A stretch of DNA of 64,000 bases from Amphirosellinia nigrospora (GCA_004123355.1 SCHM01000001.1:9930193-9994192), one strand, 5' to 3'; shown: positions 47,520-59,397, counted from the first letter of the stretch. Program-made: numbers and translations. The notes: generated by a model from the letters alone, not told the origin.

Positions 47520-48446
47520 ATGGCTACCAATCGCTTTCTTATCTGGGGAGGCAGGGGCTGGGTGGCCGGCCACCTTGAGGCCATCTTGAAAAGTCAAGGA
47601 AAGGAAGTTTGCACCACCACGGTGCGCATGGAGGATCGTGAAGCCGTCAAGGCCGAGTTGGACAAGATCAAGCCAACCCACGTCTTGAACTGCGCCGGAT
47701 GCACAGGGCGTCCCAATGTCGATTGGTGCGAGGACCACAAAGAAGAAACCATGCGGTCCAATGTCGTCGGCACCCTCAATCTTACCGACTGCTGTTCTCT
47801 CGCCGGCATTCACTGCACCGTTTTTGCCACCGGCTGCATCTACCATTATGACGAGGCCCACCCGATTGGCGGTCCGGGATATACGGAGACGGATCCGGCC
47901 AATTTCAAGGGTAGCTTCTACTCCGAGACAAAGGGCCATGTCGAGGAGGTGAGCTAGCTCCCGTCGCCATGTCCGTGCAAGGCTAACTCTAGGTAGGTCA
48001 TGAAATTTTACACTAACTGTCTGATCTTGCGCTTGCGCATGCCTGTCTCAGACGATCTGCACCCGCGCAACTTCGTTACCAAGATCAGCAAGTATGAACG
48101 GGTGGTCGATATACCCAACAGTAACACCATTCTGACCGATCTGCTACCCGCATCGGTCCTGATGGCTGAACGGAAGGAGACAGGCATCTATAACTTTACC
48201 AACCCTGGTGCCATCAGCCATAACGAGGTACTATCTCTTTTCAGAGACATTGTTCGGCCCGGCTTCACGTGGAAGAACTTCACCGTCGAGGAGCAATCCA
48301 AAGTGATCAAAGCCGGCCGTAGCAATTGCTTACTGGATACAACAAAGCTGGAGAGTAAGCTCAAGGAGTACGGATACGTAGTACCCGAGATACACGAGGC
48401 TTATAGGCAATGCTTCGAGAGAATGAAAGCTGCAGGGGTACAATAA
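47520..48446 (+). CDS. UDP-4-keto-6-deoxyglucose 3,5-epimerase/4-reductase (NRS/ER type)
   Basis: Bifunctional SDR enzyme that makes UDP-rhamnose from the 4-keto-6-deoxy intermediate (plant RHM C-terminal half, plant UER1, Botrytis BcER). Exons 47520-47948 and 47997-48446; a 48-nt intron with branch GCTAAC joins HVEE to VMKFYTNCL. NAD(P) motif FLIWGGRGWVAGHL; THVLNCAGCTGRPN; substrate region FATGCIYHYDEAHPIGG; catalytic YSETK (YxxxK); LRLRMPVSDDLHPRNF; and the C-terminal IYNFTNPGAISHNEVL. 292 aa, as expected for the stand-alone enzyme. No frame break, unlike most neighbours. The partner 4,6-dehydratase is not in the window. Confidence 0.92.
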
Positions 48447-48500
48447 GGGTAGTGGTTCTGACATGACCAGGCTACACTAGTAACGGTGGTGGTCGAGAGG

Positions 48501-48538
48501 GTACATCTCGAATAAAGGGGTACATCTCGAATAAAGAG
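48501..48538. repeat. 19-bp tandem duplication
   Basis: GTACATCTCGAATAAAGGG at 48501-48519 is followed at once by GTACATCTCGAATAAAGAG at 48520-48538, one base different. It lies just past the epimerase/reductase stop codon, in its probable 3' UTR. Confidence 0.8.
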
Positions 48539-49940
48539 TTGGGAAATAGGTTTGACAGATACTAGATTCTTATCAAGGAGACACACGAGATAGCTGATCC
48601 CCTCTATGTACCACCAAGAGTTTGTCTTTGACATGTTTTTAGCCGATTAAGATACCACGTCTTCTGATCTCAACGAAAATGGCAGATTGAGAAAATTAAA
48701 GATGACATAGATGATTATCAATTTCCGACTTTTTGAACATTGGGATGGGTTTGTCCTATCGTGGCCAGTTGACATGTGAAAGAGAGTCGTGAAGTGGGAA
48801 CACGGCAACCAAGGTCGGCCGCAAGCCACCAGGTAACCGGAAACAATCACGTTTTAGTAAACGATTTAACCATCCGGTTTTGTCATATCAACCTAAACAC
48901 ACAAACCTTCCTCATCATACATTTCGACAGCCTCTTCATAGATCAATTGATTAAGTCGCATTGATTCGGATTGGGAATACAGGGTTTATCTACGGCATCG
49001 TGTCCCGACTTAGCTGTTGCTTAAACATCTTCCCATCCTCGCGTGCACCTAACCACTTCCTCACAAACAGCTAAGTCAACCCATGCATATTGAGAATACC
49101 GCCGTAGAACACCAAGGAAATCTAGTATTATATGTTAATGATTTTGTAACTTGGCATTGAGTTTCAGGAGCCCCAGGTTCTTTTACTGCGACTAAGGTGC
49201 TTTTGACCTCTCAACTCACATACCATCAAAAGTGTCACATATTATATAAATGAGTGGTGTGCAGTCGTGATAGTCAATCCAGTTGATCAATTTTTAATGA
49301 TAAATCACACATACCGAAGGACTACTAAGAATCTACCTATCATACCAACTAATTACATCAACTACTTGTAGGGGGTTTTATATAGGTTGTCTCTCACCTC
49401 ACTTAGCGTGTGGCTTACGTAGTGGCCCCTCAACCCCCACCCAAGGTGGTCTCTAAGCCATGGATGCCATTAATTACGGTATACGGTTTCGTACTAGGAG
49501 GCAGGTACCTCACTATGTATTATGTACAGGGGGAGGTGCGAGGAACGCAAGGTGGTGCCGGGGTGCCGCATTCCTCACCTGGGCGCTGCCTTATCGGCTT
49601 GGCTAAAAAGTCGTCATACCTTTGCAACTTGCAGCACAACACATCTACATCTACACCATAGCATCACGTTCTGTTTCTTTTTCGCTAAATACATTACTCT
49701 GCATCTGTGTAGACTACAAGTCCGGACGTTTTACTACTTACTTATCCCTCACCTACGGCTGTCTTGACGTCCAGATACAAACCGAAGTAGCCAAGTACAA
49801 ACAAAGAGTGCCCCTCCAACGACGGCGACGGGGACACAGACAGAACAATTTGCTGCGAACCCCGTTCGTACACGATATCGCCCTGTCAACACCTTCGACC
49901 GATAGTGGCACGTAACATCAATACATAATACATACATCGC

Positions 49941-49972
49941 ACAGCACAACACAGCACGACACAGCACAGCAC
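49941..49972. repeat. imperfect ACAGC microsatellite
   Basis: Repeated ACAGCACA-type units in the leader of the J-domain gene. Confidence 0.65.
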
Positions 49973-50029
49973 ATATAGAGACACTCGTACGGGCAATTAC
50001 CGCCAGACACGACCCCGCCCTGCTTCAAC

Positions 50030-51710
50030 ATGGTCGTCGACACGACCTATTACGACGCCCTGGGCGTCCAACCCACCGCCACCGAAATTGAGATAAAAAA
50101 GGCCTACCGCAAGCTTGCCATCGTCCATCACCCAGGTGTGTGCACACGTCAATAGAGCTGATATCGCTTGCTTTGCGACCGAGTAGCTAGCTGACCATGT
50201 TGGTCTCGTCCAGACAAGAACCCCAACGACCCCACGGCACACGAGAAGTTCCAGACCATCGGCGAGGCCTACCAGGTCTTGTCCGACAAGGACTTGCGGG
50301 CCGCCTATGACAAGTATGGAAAGGAGAGCGCCAAGCCCGGCGAGGGCTTCGTCGACCCCGCCGAGTTCTTCAGCAGCATCTTTGGCGGCGAGGCCTTTGT
50401 CGACTGGATCGGCGAGATCAGCCTCATGAAGGATCTGAACACCGCCATGGAGATCACAACCGAAGACCAGGAAGATGTCGAGTTCCCTGGCACGAAAGAC
50501 GCCATAAATGAGAGCGCCAAGGAAGCCGGCGCCGCCGGTGCTCCGAGCACAGCTCCTCCGCCTACCGTCGTTGTTGAGGATGAATCGGAGAAGTCCGGCG
50601 TAGCCACATCGGGGGCCGAGACGAAACCGGCCGAGACTGCCGCCACGACGCATGACGAAGCCCCCATCCCACCCGGCAGCCGTCGCCTAGCCTCAGCGCT
50701 TCCGGCACCGGCACCGGCACCGGCACTTCCACGCCTTCCAAACACGCCATCCCCATCCGACCTCAACTCATGGATCGCCCGTCCGATGACACACACCTCG
50801 ACGGCCTGACAGAGGAAGAGAAGGAGCTGCGGAAGAAAGACAAGAAGAAGGGTGGCTTGACTAAGGAACAGAAGGAGAAGCTGGCAGCATACGAGGCCGA
50901 GCGGGCCAGGGTTCGTCAAGAGCGTGTGGACACCCTTTCCCGTAAATTGATCGACAGGGTATCCGTCTGGACCGAGACTGACAAAGGATCCGACGTTACC
51001 AAGGCCTTCCAGGGGAAAATAGCCCTAGAGGTTGAGAACCTGAAGATTGAGAGTTTTGGTCTCGATATCCTGCATGCCATCGGCGCTGTGTACTTTTCTA
51101 AGGCCACCGCCTTGCTTAAATCCCAGAAATTCCTCGGCATCAGTGGATTCTTCAGCCGTGTAAAAGACAAAGGTACATTTTTCAAGGAGACCTGGAACAC
51201 GATTTCTTCGGCTATCGACGCGCAGCAGACAATGGAGGAGATGGCTCGCATGGAGGAAGCCGGAGGTGACCGACTGGACGGATGAGAAAAAGCAGGAGTA
51301 TGAGCGAAAGGTCACAGGCAAGATACTGAATGCTGCTTGGCGCGGCAGTAAGTACGAGATCCAGAGTGTCCTGCGCGAGGTCTGCGACGTTGTACTCTAC
51401 GATAAGAAGGTGCCCCTTAACAAGCGGCTAGAACGTGCTCAGGCTCTCGTGATAATTGCCGAGATCCTCACCAAGGTATGTCCCTTCACTCAGCACCTCT
51501 CAACACACCCAGCCAATCCTTTTTTTTTTGTACCATAATTTCGACCACTAATCTTTTCATCTATAGGCCCAGAGATCACCAGAGGAAGAAGGCGATTACA
51601 TGGCGTTTGAACAGCTGGTTGCTGAGGCGGCTATGAAGAAAGAAAAGGATTCGAAAAAGAAGGGCAAGGATAAGGATGCGAAGAAAAAAGGTAGCGAAAC
51701 GGCAATCTAG
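50030..51710 (+). CDS. J-domain protein with DnaJ-X domain (Caj1/Djp1-like)
   Basis: Hsp70 cochaperone, type III. Exons 50030-50135, 50214-51475 and 51567-51710. J domain at the extreme N-terminus ([20 protein letters not shown]...[17 protein letters not shown]); the HPD tripeptide is split by intron 1 between Pro and the Asp codon. Then [17 protein letters not shown], a Pro/Ala-rich linker, a DnaJ-X domain ([32 protein letters not shown]) and a Lys-rich tail ([18 protein letters not shown]). Two frame breaks: in a GCACCG repeat near 50695, and near 51265 before [13 protein letters not shown]. Yeast Djp1 helps peroxisomal import and Caj1 is membrane-linked; which role applies here is unknown. 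About 530 aa. Confidence 0.9.
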
Positions 51711-52430
51711 GCGCATAAACCTTCGAAAAAGAAGTTGTGATTGACCATGAATGTTGAATGGTACCCTGGGTGCCTTAGAGGGTGCGCCTTCTCGTGTGAG
51801 CCTGTTTCTGTTAGCATTTAGCTGAGCCGTCGTTGGCCAGTCCGCCGAGGCAGAGTGCAGCCAAGTGATAAGGCACACAGGTGCTGCCTCCCAGCACACA
51901 GGTGCTGCCTCCCAACACACACACTCTCTGTTCTCGAAATGGTGAGCCGTTGGGTCAGGTCTGGGTTTGTAACCGTTTTGTCTTTTTTTTTTTTGCGGTT
52001 TGTTCCCCGCATAGGTTTTGGAATATTCGATAGACAGCGTCCCGGCATAAATGATCTGCGACAGCAGCTCTTGTGAAGAAGAGGGATGAACGAGCTTTGG
52101 CTTTGCTAGATTTAAATAGCGATTTAATCACCCCTCCCTAATTAGACGGTTTTATTCTTTCCCTACTTTCACGACTTATGAGAGGAGATAACGAAGAATG
52201 TAAATGTCGATTCGGTGTATTGATAACAACTTATCTGTACCTTAGGTACTCGAAGCTTTTGCTCCGATGAATTGGCGTTCCGCCTATATAATCCCGGATT
52301 TGCATATTCTGACTTCCTCCATACCCACCTACCTCAACCTTGAACGATATTTCATTACAACTGTTGTTAGGCAAATGCAACTACTAGTAACAAGATTCAG
52401 TTATTCAATTTACTTCATTTGCCACCTCCA
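51711..52430. other. gene-free stretch between convergent J-protein and esterase-like genes
   Basis: 0.7 kb of 3' flanks with a 21-bp tandem repeat (51873-51914). No gene. Confidence 0.45.
51873..51914. repeat. perfect 21-bp tandem duplication
   Basis: Two identical copies of a unit beginning GCACACAGGTGCTGCCTCCC at 51873-51893 and 51894-51914, followed by a short CA run. Probable 3' UTR of the J-domain gene. Confidence 0.85.
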
Positions 52431-54366
52431 CTATAGCCCAAAAGGATACGTCTCCCCCTTCGCCAGGGGCTCTTTCGGCTGCGCCGTCTCGAAGGGGTGC
52501 AGCGCCCCCGTCTCGTCGAACCACACGAAGGCGTCGTACTGCTTCGACAGCAGGCAGGGCACGTAGTGGCTCGCGCGCTCCGTGTCGGGTCTGTAGATGA
52601 CGCCTATGAAGCGCTGTAAGCGCGGCGTGGCGTCTGCGGCGCGCAGGCGCGGGTTACCCCGTATGTCGAGGAGGAAGGAGGGCATGTTGGTGGAGTGCAG
52701 CATTCGCTCGTAGCTGTCGCTGCGCGAGGGGTTTACGGGTTTGGTCTGCATGTCCTCGTCCCAGTCGTTGGCTGCTGTGACTGTGATGGTGAGGAGGATT
52801 GGTTAGTGAGTGTGGGATGAGAAAATAGATATGAATGTATGTGTAGTACAGGAATCCTGAAAAGCAACCGGAAGAGATAAATAGGGGTAGGTACTTAGGT
52901 GACGGGGAATTATGACGAGAGAGGGGGAAATCATACCGGTACCAACATGCGTCCCACACCCAAGTATCGAAACCGCCTCGGCGCCAAAGCTCTCGCGACA
53001 CAGCTGCCCCATGTTGATCTCCCTCGGGTTGCGGGAGAACGAGGCCCGCGCGTCCGCCACGTGCGAGTTGTGCGCCCACACCACGGCCTTGGAGCCTGCG
53101 CGGAGCTTCAGCAGCCGCGTGAGGACCGTGTGCATGTGCGTGTCGCGCAGGTCCCACGACGAGCGGTCCGCGTGGAATAACGCCTCGTAGTACGCCTCTG
53201 CGCCCTGGACGACGCGCGCGTTCATCTCGGCGTCGAGGAAGGCGTCGCCGTTGTCGGGGTGCTTTGCTAGTTCTGGACGAAGTGTGCAAAAAGGGGGTTA
53301 GTGACTAGGTAGGCGTTTGTGGGAGTGTATTATGTATTATGTATTATGTATATTATATATAGGGGTTGAAAAGGGGTATACATATTTGAAAATACTTGGG
53401 ACCGCGTACCGAGACGTCTGGAGAGTAGGTCCTGCAGCATCTTGAGCACGCCTGATTCACATGCTGAGCTGGATGATCGCCCGTACTCGGCCGGGTCGTC
53501 GAGCCATGGGTCCAGACAGCCGTATCGACGCCGGGCGATTTTGGCTAGAGTTGGGTCTACCTGGTGGTTAAAGGAGGCGTTAACTATCTTGTTCTGTTCT
53601 TCGCCTGAAGAATGTATTATCCTGTAATTTAGGATATTTACGTTTATTTTAAAAATTTAATTCTACCTTGGTCTAGGTCAAGATGACGGGGCACTAGGCA
53701 GGCAAAGCCTCCAACTCACGAATCAAAAAGGAAAAGAGAGCGAGGGACAAACATACACGAGCCAAATAATCAACAACAGCCTTCGTCGACGCCCCCATAC
53801 TGTAGACGTCGAGGCCGTTGAACGAGGTCCGCTTGTACATGGGCAGGCCGGCGTTGTGCTCGCGCAGCCAGTCGACGAAGTCCTGCGTCTCGGTATTCCG
53901 CCACATCCAGCGCGGGAAGTGGTCGAAGATGCGCATAGACTGCACCTCGGGCTCCGACGACGACGACGCCGGGCCCTGGCCCTGGAGGCGCGTGTGGAGG
54001 CGCGTGTAGTCGTCGATCGCCCGCGCGTCGGGCCAGTCGCATTCGAGACAGACTGTGTTGAAGCCGTGCTCGGATATCAGGTGCTTCGTGATGGCTGCGC
54101 GGGCGCGATAGAACTCGGACGTCCCGTGGCTGGGGTTGTGGTTTGTTATCTGGGGGTTGGGATTTTGAAGTTTTAAGTGTCGTGGGATCGGTGGTGAGAA
54201 GTGTGCAAGGACATAGGTGGGTTAAAAGAGAGTATTACCTCCCATCACCGATGAGCACAACACGTGAGCTCCCGAATTGATCGAAATATGAGCCGAAGGA
54301 AGCATCGTTGATATCTGGTAGCTCTCTTGCCGTCTCTTGTATAATGTTTCGTAGGTCTTGTGACAT
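52431..54366 (-). CDS. erythromycin-esterase-like protein
   Basis: Member of the EreA/EreB-type fold; fungal members are uncharacterised and macrolide hydrolysis should not be assumed. Five exons: 54366-54239, 54129-53757, 53560-53410, 53272-52937 and 52780-52431. Start MSQDLRNIIQETARELPDI. Active-site region VVLIGDGSHGTSEFYRAR (His of the conserved xHG motif, formed across intron 1), CLECDWPDARAIDDY, IFDHFPRWMW, DPTLAKIARRRYGCLDPW, the second histidine region AVVWAHNSHVADARAS, and a C-terminal YERMLHSTNMPSFLLDIRG...YDAFVWFDETGALHPF. All frames run through without a break. About 445 aa, close to family length. An imperfect TATGTAT microsatellite sits in intron 3. A cytosolic location is inferred, as no signal peptide is seen. 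Confidence 0.88.
53327..53356. repeat. TATGTAT microsatellite in an intron of the esterase-like gene
   Basis: About four copies of a 7-mer (ATTATGT/TATGTAT) inside intron 3 (53409-53273). Confidence 0.7.
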
Positions 54367-55503
54367 TTTCCTCCTGAGTCCAAAGACCACCAGTTTTTGC
54401 CTCGACGGTTACGAATCGGAATCAGTTCGTAAGAATAGACGTATATGGTCCGTATTAGGGGCTCATCTTTCAACTCAATAAGTTATAGCTCAGCTTGAGC
54501 TGAAAAAAAAAGTTACCGCAACCCTTCCTTGTCTTTACTATAATCCCTGCGGCATGTATGTCTAGACGTAAATAATTGGTAGTACTAGGTACCTAACCAA
54601 TATTACGAGGTGGCGATGTTAGATCTTTGCGTCATATCCAAGTCATAGAGGAGGAGAAACAAATTGTAAATAAGTTACCTCCCTATCATTAGCCTCCTAA
54701 TAAGTTTACACTATGGGTCTACTTGAATAGCCATTCAATTGGTTCAGCCTTTCAGTACTGGATAAAAGAATTGGATACTCGATTATGTCTATAACACATG
54801 ACACAATGAAACTTAGGAACAGAACTTCAATGGTCTATGGACGAGTCCCCGAGAAGGCCAGTAAGCCGTTTCGCTATCAACCGTTTGTACTTATAGAGAA
54901 TGGTTGCACACTGGTGAAAAAGGGTCAGAATCAAAGGACGTTTTCAGTAAACACTGGAGGTCATTTGTGAAATTCATGGATTGGGTTCTCTAATAAGTAA
55001 AGTACATGGACACAGAACGACCCATGTTACATGCTCTATGCAGAGTATCCGCCTATGTGCACTTTTCCATATCGTTAATGAGGCTCAAAGCTCAAAACGA
55101 TTTTAGTTATTTCTAGCAACTTGCCCTTTTTAGGCTGTAGATGTTGCTCGACCGACTCTCGGGACGAGTCGAATATGGGGTATCTCAAAAGAAAATTAGG
55201 AAACGACATTAGACGGATGAGGTGAAGATGGGTTCGCGGTAGTGTCGACTCCAATCCATGGTATTTATTCTGGGAATTGTGTTGGTGATACAATTGCGAC
55301 AAAGAAAAGAGACGTGTAGTCTGAGGAAAAACCAAAATCAAAGAAAAGCCTAAGTGTGCCTGCCGTGAAGCTTGCCACCCAGGCATATAACGCCATCGTT
55401 ACCCTGATTTATGCCTATGCGCCGGTCCCTACCGTGTATGTGACTAGAAAGAAACTTTGTCTTAGTGAGTGGCGATTATTTTGATGAGATGTATATTCGT
55501 CTC
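54367..55503. other. gene-free stretch, 1.1 kb
   Basis: Lies upstream of the esterase-like gene and downstream of the coiled-coil gene. A short AGCTCAGCTTGAGCT palindrome occurs at about 54488-54502. No gene supported. Confidence 0.45.
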
Positions 55504-57642
55504 CTATTCTTCTTCATCTCTAGAGAGCTCTAGGCCGCTGTCCCGGTCTTGGGGTTCTACTTCCCAACTTGTGGGTGTTTCAAAAAGTTCTTCTATAGGT
55601 TTAGCGTCAAGTGGATCGTGTCGTCAGAGGAAGGTAGCTTGGGTTTCTCGTCTTCATCATCCAAAGGGTCCAATATTCTACCACCCAATTTGATATCACT
55701 GGCTCTCACTTTGTATTCGAGTGCCTTCTTGCCCTCGCTGATCAGCTCATCTGTCCAATCAAGGCATCTTTTAATGCTTTGATTGATCTTTTGCGAATCA
55801 ACGAGCATTTGCTGGTGCTTGGATAAGTCCAGCTGCAGTCGTTCTTCATCTCGGGGGCGGTGTTTCGCATCTCGTTCCGCGACGATACTTGGACTTAAGT
55901 CGGATGACACGGAATCGGTATCTGAGAACGATTCATCTTCTGACTCTTCCATGGAAGCCTCCTCTTCAAAGAGGTCTGTTAACCCCAGATAACCTAATTC
56001 TACTTCTGGTATGGTCTCAGACGGTACATCACTAGGCACAATGGTGGAAGCTAAGGACAAATGACCAGCACGTGAAAGACGTCGATACCTTCGCAATTCG
56101 GCAGTTTGTTTTCGTAGCTGGCGCTCTAGGGTCCGGTTGATGGCCTCAAGGGACCCGTTCCTGATCTGCAAGTCCTGAACTTTCCGTTCTCTTCGGCGTT
56201 TGTGATCAACTCCGTCACAGGGTCTGTTGAAGAGACGGGCGATTTGGCTGTGGGACTCTGCAGCACTGACTGATCATCAAGCGGGGCATCATTGTCGTGC
56301 TCGGTGAATTCTTCGGCCGCTTGGATGATGGAAGCCAACGTCAGCGGCGGAGGCATCGTCGGAGAGAGGTTGGCAGGAGGGAACAGGCCAGTGGTGGGAG
56401 ATGCCATGGGCTTCAAAGACTCGTAAACACTTTCTCCCTTGATTAAACTGCCTGAGCGTGAATGACCACTGGACCGTGAAGTGGCGGTACCAGACCGTCG
56501 TAGCCCAGGGGTTGATGGTACCAACGGGGTGGAGGAGAAATCTGGGCACGAGCGGCGGGAGCAGTCGTAGCAGCAGTGCTTATGGTGGTACTTTGTGAAC
56601 CGGTGCTGTTCCTGGTTGATGACGAACGCGAAGGTAGTTTGCTGGGCGAGACAGGTCGTTGTGGAGCCACAGCCGGGCGGACGGTGGGAGCTTTCGAAGT
56701 GGTCGATAAAGTTGGTGCTGATCCACGAGACACCATGGGCGGCGGCGTGGGCCGTAGCTCGGGTGCCGTTCGCATACATGAATTTGCTCGCTACATTCTC
56801 TTGACTCCTGCTCAAACCAGGTGAAAGCGGGGGAGATAGGGCAGCGGGGCTGGATGATTTAGGCCTGTTGCCATTGCCATTGCCGTTGCTATTACCAGTA
56901 CCATTGGCATAGAAGAAAGTCGAATTCCTCGGGGACGTGACCTTGGAGACGCTCGTAGGCCGGGTTGTCTTTACATCGCTGGCGTGGAAGAACTTGGCGT
57001 CCCGGGATGTCAAATCGTCTTGCCTTAGGATGGTGTTCCTGTCGGGACTGACAGCACTAAAGGTGACGACTGGTCGTCTGGACGAGTCCCCCTGACCAAA
57101 GGGGCTCGCGAAAGGGAAGCCCGACTTGGAATCCCAGGAGTCGGAACGACCGTGGCTCGGGGTGCCATTGGGGGTCTGTTTGCGCTGTCAACGCGACTCT
57201 GTCTGGATCCGGAGCGTGGGGTGACATTGCTACTGAGGTGCGGGCTGAAGGCGGCTGCCGAGGCCGAGTTGAGGTCGTCGTATGTGGCGTGATTCGAGTT
57301 GGAAGGGGTAGCGATGAACGAGGTGGGACGCTTTGTGTGCGTTGGGGTAAGGGAGTAGTAGTGGTGGCCGTGCTCGCGTTGCAAGACTGGGTGTCTGTCC
57401 GGGCCGGGATTGCTTCGAGGCGGAGGCGATCTTAGGGGTTAGGGGGTCCGATTGATACCCTTTGTGGCCGAGGCACCGAGCGAGGGCATCTGCGGGCGAG
57501 TGTTCGTGGTAGCCGAGGGATTTAGGAGGTTTCGTGGCCCATCTTTTTATTTCCTTCAAAGCGGCGCCGGCACGGGAGCAACATTTTGGTCTCGTGGCTT
57601 CAGGGGTGGTGGTTTAGGAGCGAGACGGAGCCGGGGCGGACA
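55504..57642 (-). CDS. Ser/Pro-rich coiled-coil protein, unknown function
   Basis: I do not recognise a named family. The likely start is at 57642 (MSAPAPSRS), followed by a low-complexity Ser/Pro/Thr-rich region with conserved-looking islands (MPSLGASATKGI, LTPKIASASKQ, RDAKFFHASDVK, FFYANGT, KFMYANGT). Next comes ASIIQAAEEFTEHD, then a basic coiled coil (RRERKVQDLQIRNGSLEAIN, RTLERQLRKQTAELRRYRRL), an acidic segment and QSIKRCLDWTDELISEGKKAL. The end reads SWEVEPQDRDSGLELSRDEEE. The FFHASD/FFYANGT/FMYANGT repeats recur about every 25-40 residues. The frame changes at least seven times (roughly 57600, 57360, 57040, 56760, 56530, 56200, 55600), so exact coding limits are uncertain. Possible cytoskeletal or nuclear role from composition only. 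Confidence 0.55.
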
Positions 57643-58127
57643 TGGTTGTAGATGAGGCCGTGCTGTTGTCGTGGTCGTGGTTATTACGAGGTGTAGCGGT
57701 GCCGTATGTTCCATAGAGGGATTTGTAGTAGGTATGTAGTCGTGGTGGTACTGATAGATAGTGATGGCGGTGCTGGCGGCGACAATAGGTAGGGCAGCGG
57801 TAGTAGTGTTAGCAGTGCTGTAGTAATGGTGTGGTAGTGGTGGTGGTGGTTGTTGGTTTACCGGCTGCCATTGGAAGAATTGAGATAAATTGAGCTTAGC
57901 GCAATCGCTGCTTTTGCTCAGTCTCGGCTCAGCCCATGATCTGGGCAGGCTGTTGACTGAGCACCTGATTTACGTACCATTTACGCAGAATGAAACGGTG
58001 GGCAAATCAGTTATAGCGCCATACCGTTAGATGTATAAACTAAGAATATAAAATACAAAATAAAATATATATAATATACATCTAAAAGTGTAGTCGCGGC
58101 TGCTGTAATTTTTCTCTTATGTTTCAC
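57643..58127. promoter_or_regulatory. divergent promoter region with trinucleotide-rich leader
   Basis: Between divergent coiled-coil and kinase-like genes. The part at 57660-57860 is rich in GGT/GTA trinucleotides (TGGTGGTGGTGG), and 58020-58085 is very AT-rich. No gene. Confidence 0.4.
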
Positions 58128-59397
58128 GGAGGGACACAATCTCTCATTTGCGAAATGACTTCCTCGCGTTCTACAAGGCCATTCCCCGGTTCATCTCGCC
58201 TACCCTCATCTCGTGAAGGATGGACACGTCACCCTTCGTTCTGCTCTCGCCTTTCTTCTCGTAAAGGCTCAAGCATGGAATCCGACACGAATCGCGACCT
58301 CTGGTATTCGCCAAAGTCATATTCACCTTGACCGGTCGCGAAGTAGACGATAGTGCGGTATTTTCCATTAGGTTCAATGGCAGATGCTTCAATATTCACT
58401 TGTCACCAACTTTCTTTCAGAACTCACCCGCAACCACCACTTTGTATCTGAAATATCTACGAGCCATAGAACCATCTGGGCCTGAAGAGTTCGAAGGCAT
58501 TGAAGAGGAAGACGTGTACGAATGGATTATTACTTTATCCAAACCTCTTTTCGTTCAACTGGCCCGGAACTATTACCATCATTCGACCCTGAGAAAATTC
58601 GCAGTGGGGAGGCCAAACCACTTCTATCTGAATACTTGTTTCCGGAAACGTTCGGCTGTAGGATCGAGGCCGTGAATGACGTGCCTGTTGCACGCCATGT
58701 TGACGACCACGGTGGTCTCAATTCGCCGCAAATGTGGTTAGACGGTGATCTTCTGGATGCCATGGAGGATTGGACATGTTTCGTTGATCCTCGGAAATCG
58801 AGGTCTACTTCGAAACCCGGAGCACGCGCTTGACAGGATCCCTGGTAGAGTTCGTGTTGATCTGGACGGCTCCGGTCATATGACTACCTGCTTCTTCAAA
58901 CAGCCGTTTGGACTAGGTGTTGGCGACTGTCCGATGAGCAAGGAGATCAAAGCCTATGAGAAGATACACAAAGCCAATTTCGGCCCTGATGTGCGAGTCG
59001 GTCGCCTACACGGCGTAGCCCACAACAAATCCAGTGACACTACGCTAGGGCTATTACTAGCATACATCGACCATGAAGTCACGCTTCGCTACGCCATGAA
59101 AGACGATACGCCGCTAGCCATGAAGCAAGAGTGGGCGAGACAAATTGAGGGCACGCTCAAGGAGCTGCACCGGGTAGGAGTCATCTGGGGAGACGTCAAG
59201 GTAGACAATGTAATCATCGACAAGGAGAACACGTGGTGATCACAGATTTCGAAGGTGGTTATACCAACGGATGTGTGGATGCCGACAAGCAGGGACTATC
59301 GAGGGCGACTTGCAAGGTTTGCAGAACATCATGGCTTTTTATTTCCACATGATCCTGACCATAGTTCGGATGGTGCGAATTCACAGGGTCGTCTGTA
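58128..59397 (+). CDS. protein-kinase-like fungal protein, frame-broken
   Basis: Second member of the kinase-like group also seen at 44081-45094. Beginning and end are approximate. N-terminal part FTLTGREVDDSAVFSIRFNG, then YLKYLRAIEPSGPEEFEG, LLPSFDPEKIRSGEAKPLLS, and a kinase-like C-lobe: IKAYEKIHKANFGPDVRVGR, LLLAYIDHEVTLRY, catalytic loop VGVIWGDVKVDNVII, and metal loop VITDFEGGYTNG (DFE in place of DFG). The frame breaks at least five times (about 58320, 58560, 58800, 59237, 59302), more than in most genes here, so true decay is possible as well as assembly error. Single exon as far as I can tell. Function unknown. Confidence 0.55.

Larger units (their letters stand above)
48447..50029. 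other. gene-free stretch, 1.6 kb
   Basis: Same-strand spacer. Contains a 19-bp tandem duplication (48501-48538) and an ACAGC-rich leader repeat (about 49941-49972). No gene seen. Confidence 0.5.

Noticed and set aside
50305-50919. Minus-strand ORF of 204 codons
   Set aside because: Antisense shadow of the J-domain gene.
54488-54502. AGCTCAGCTTGAGCT palindrome as a terminator or tRNA fragment
   Set aside because: Short, isolated and without further structure.
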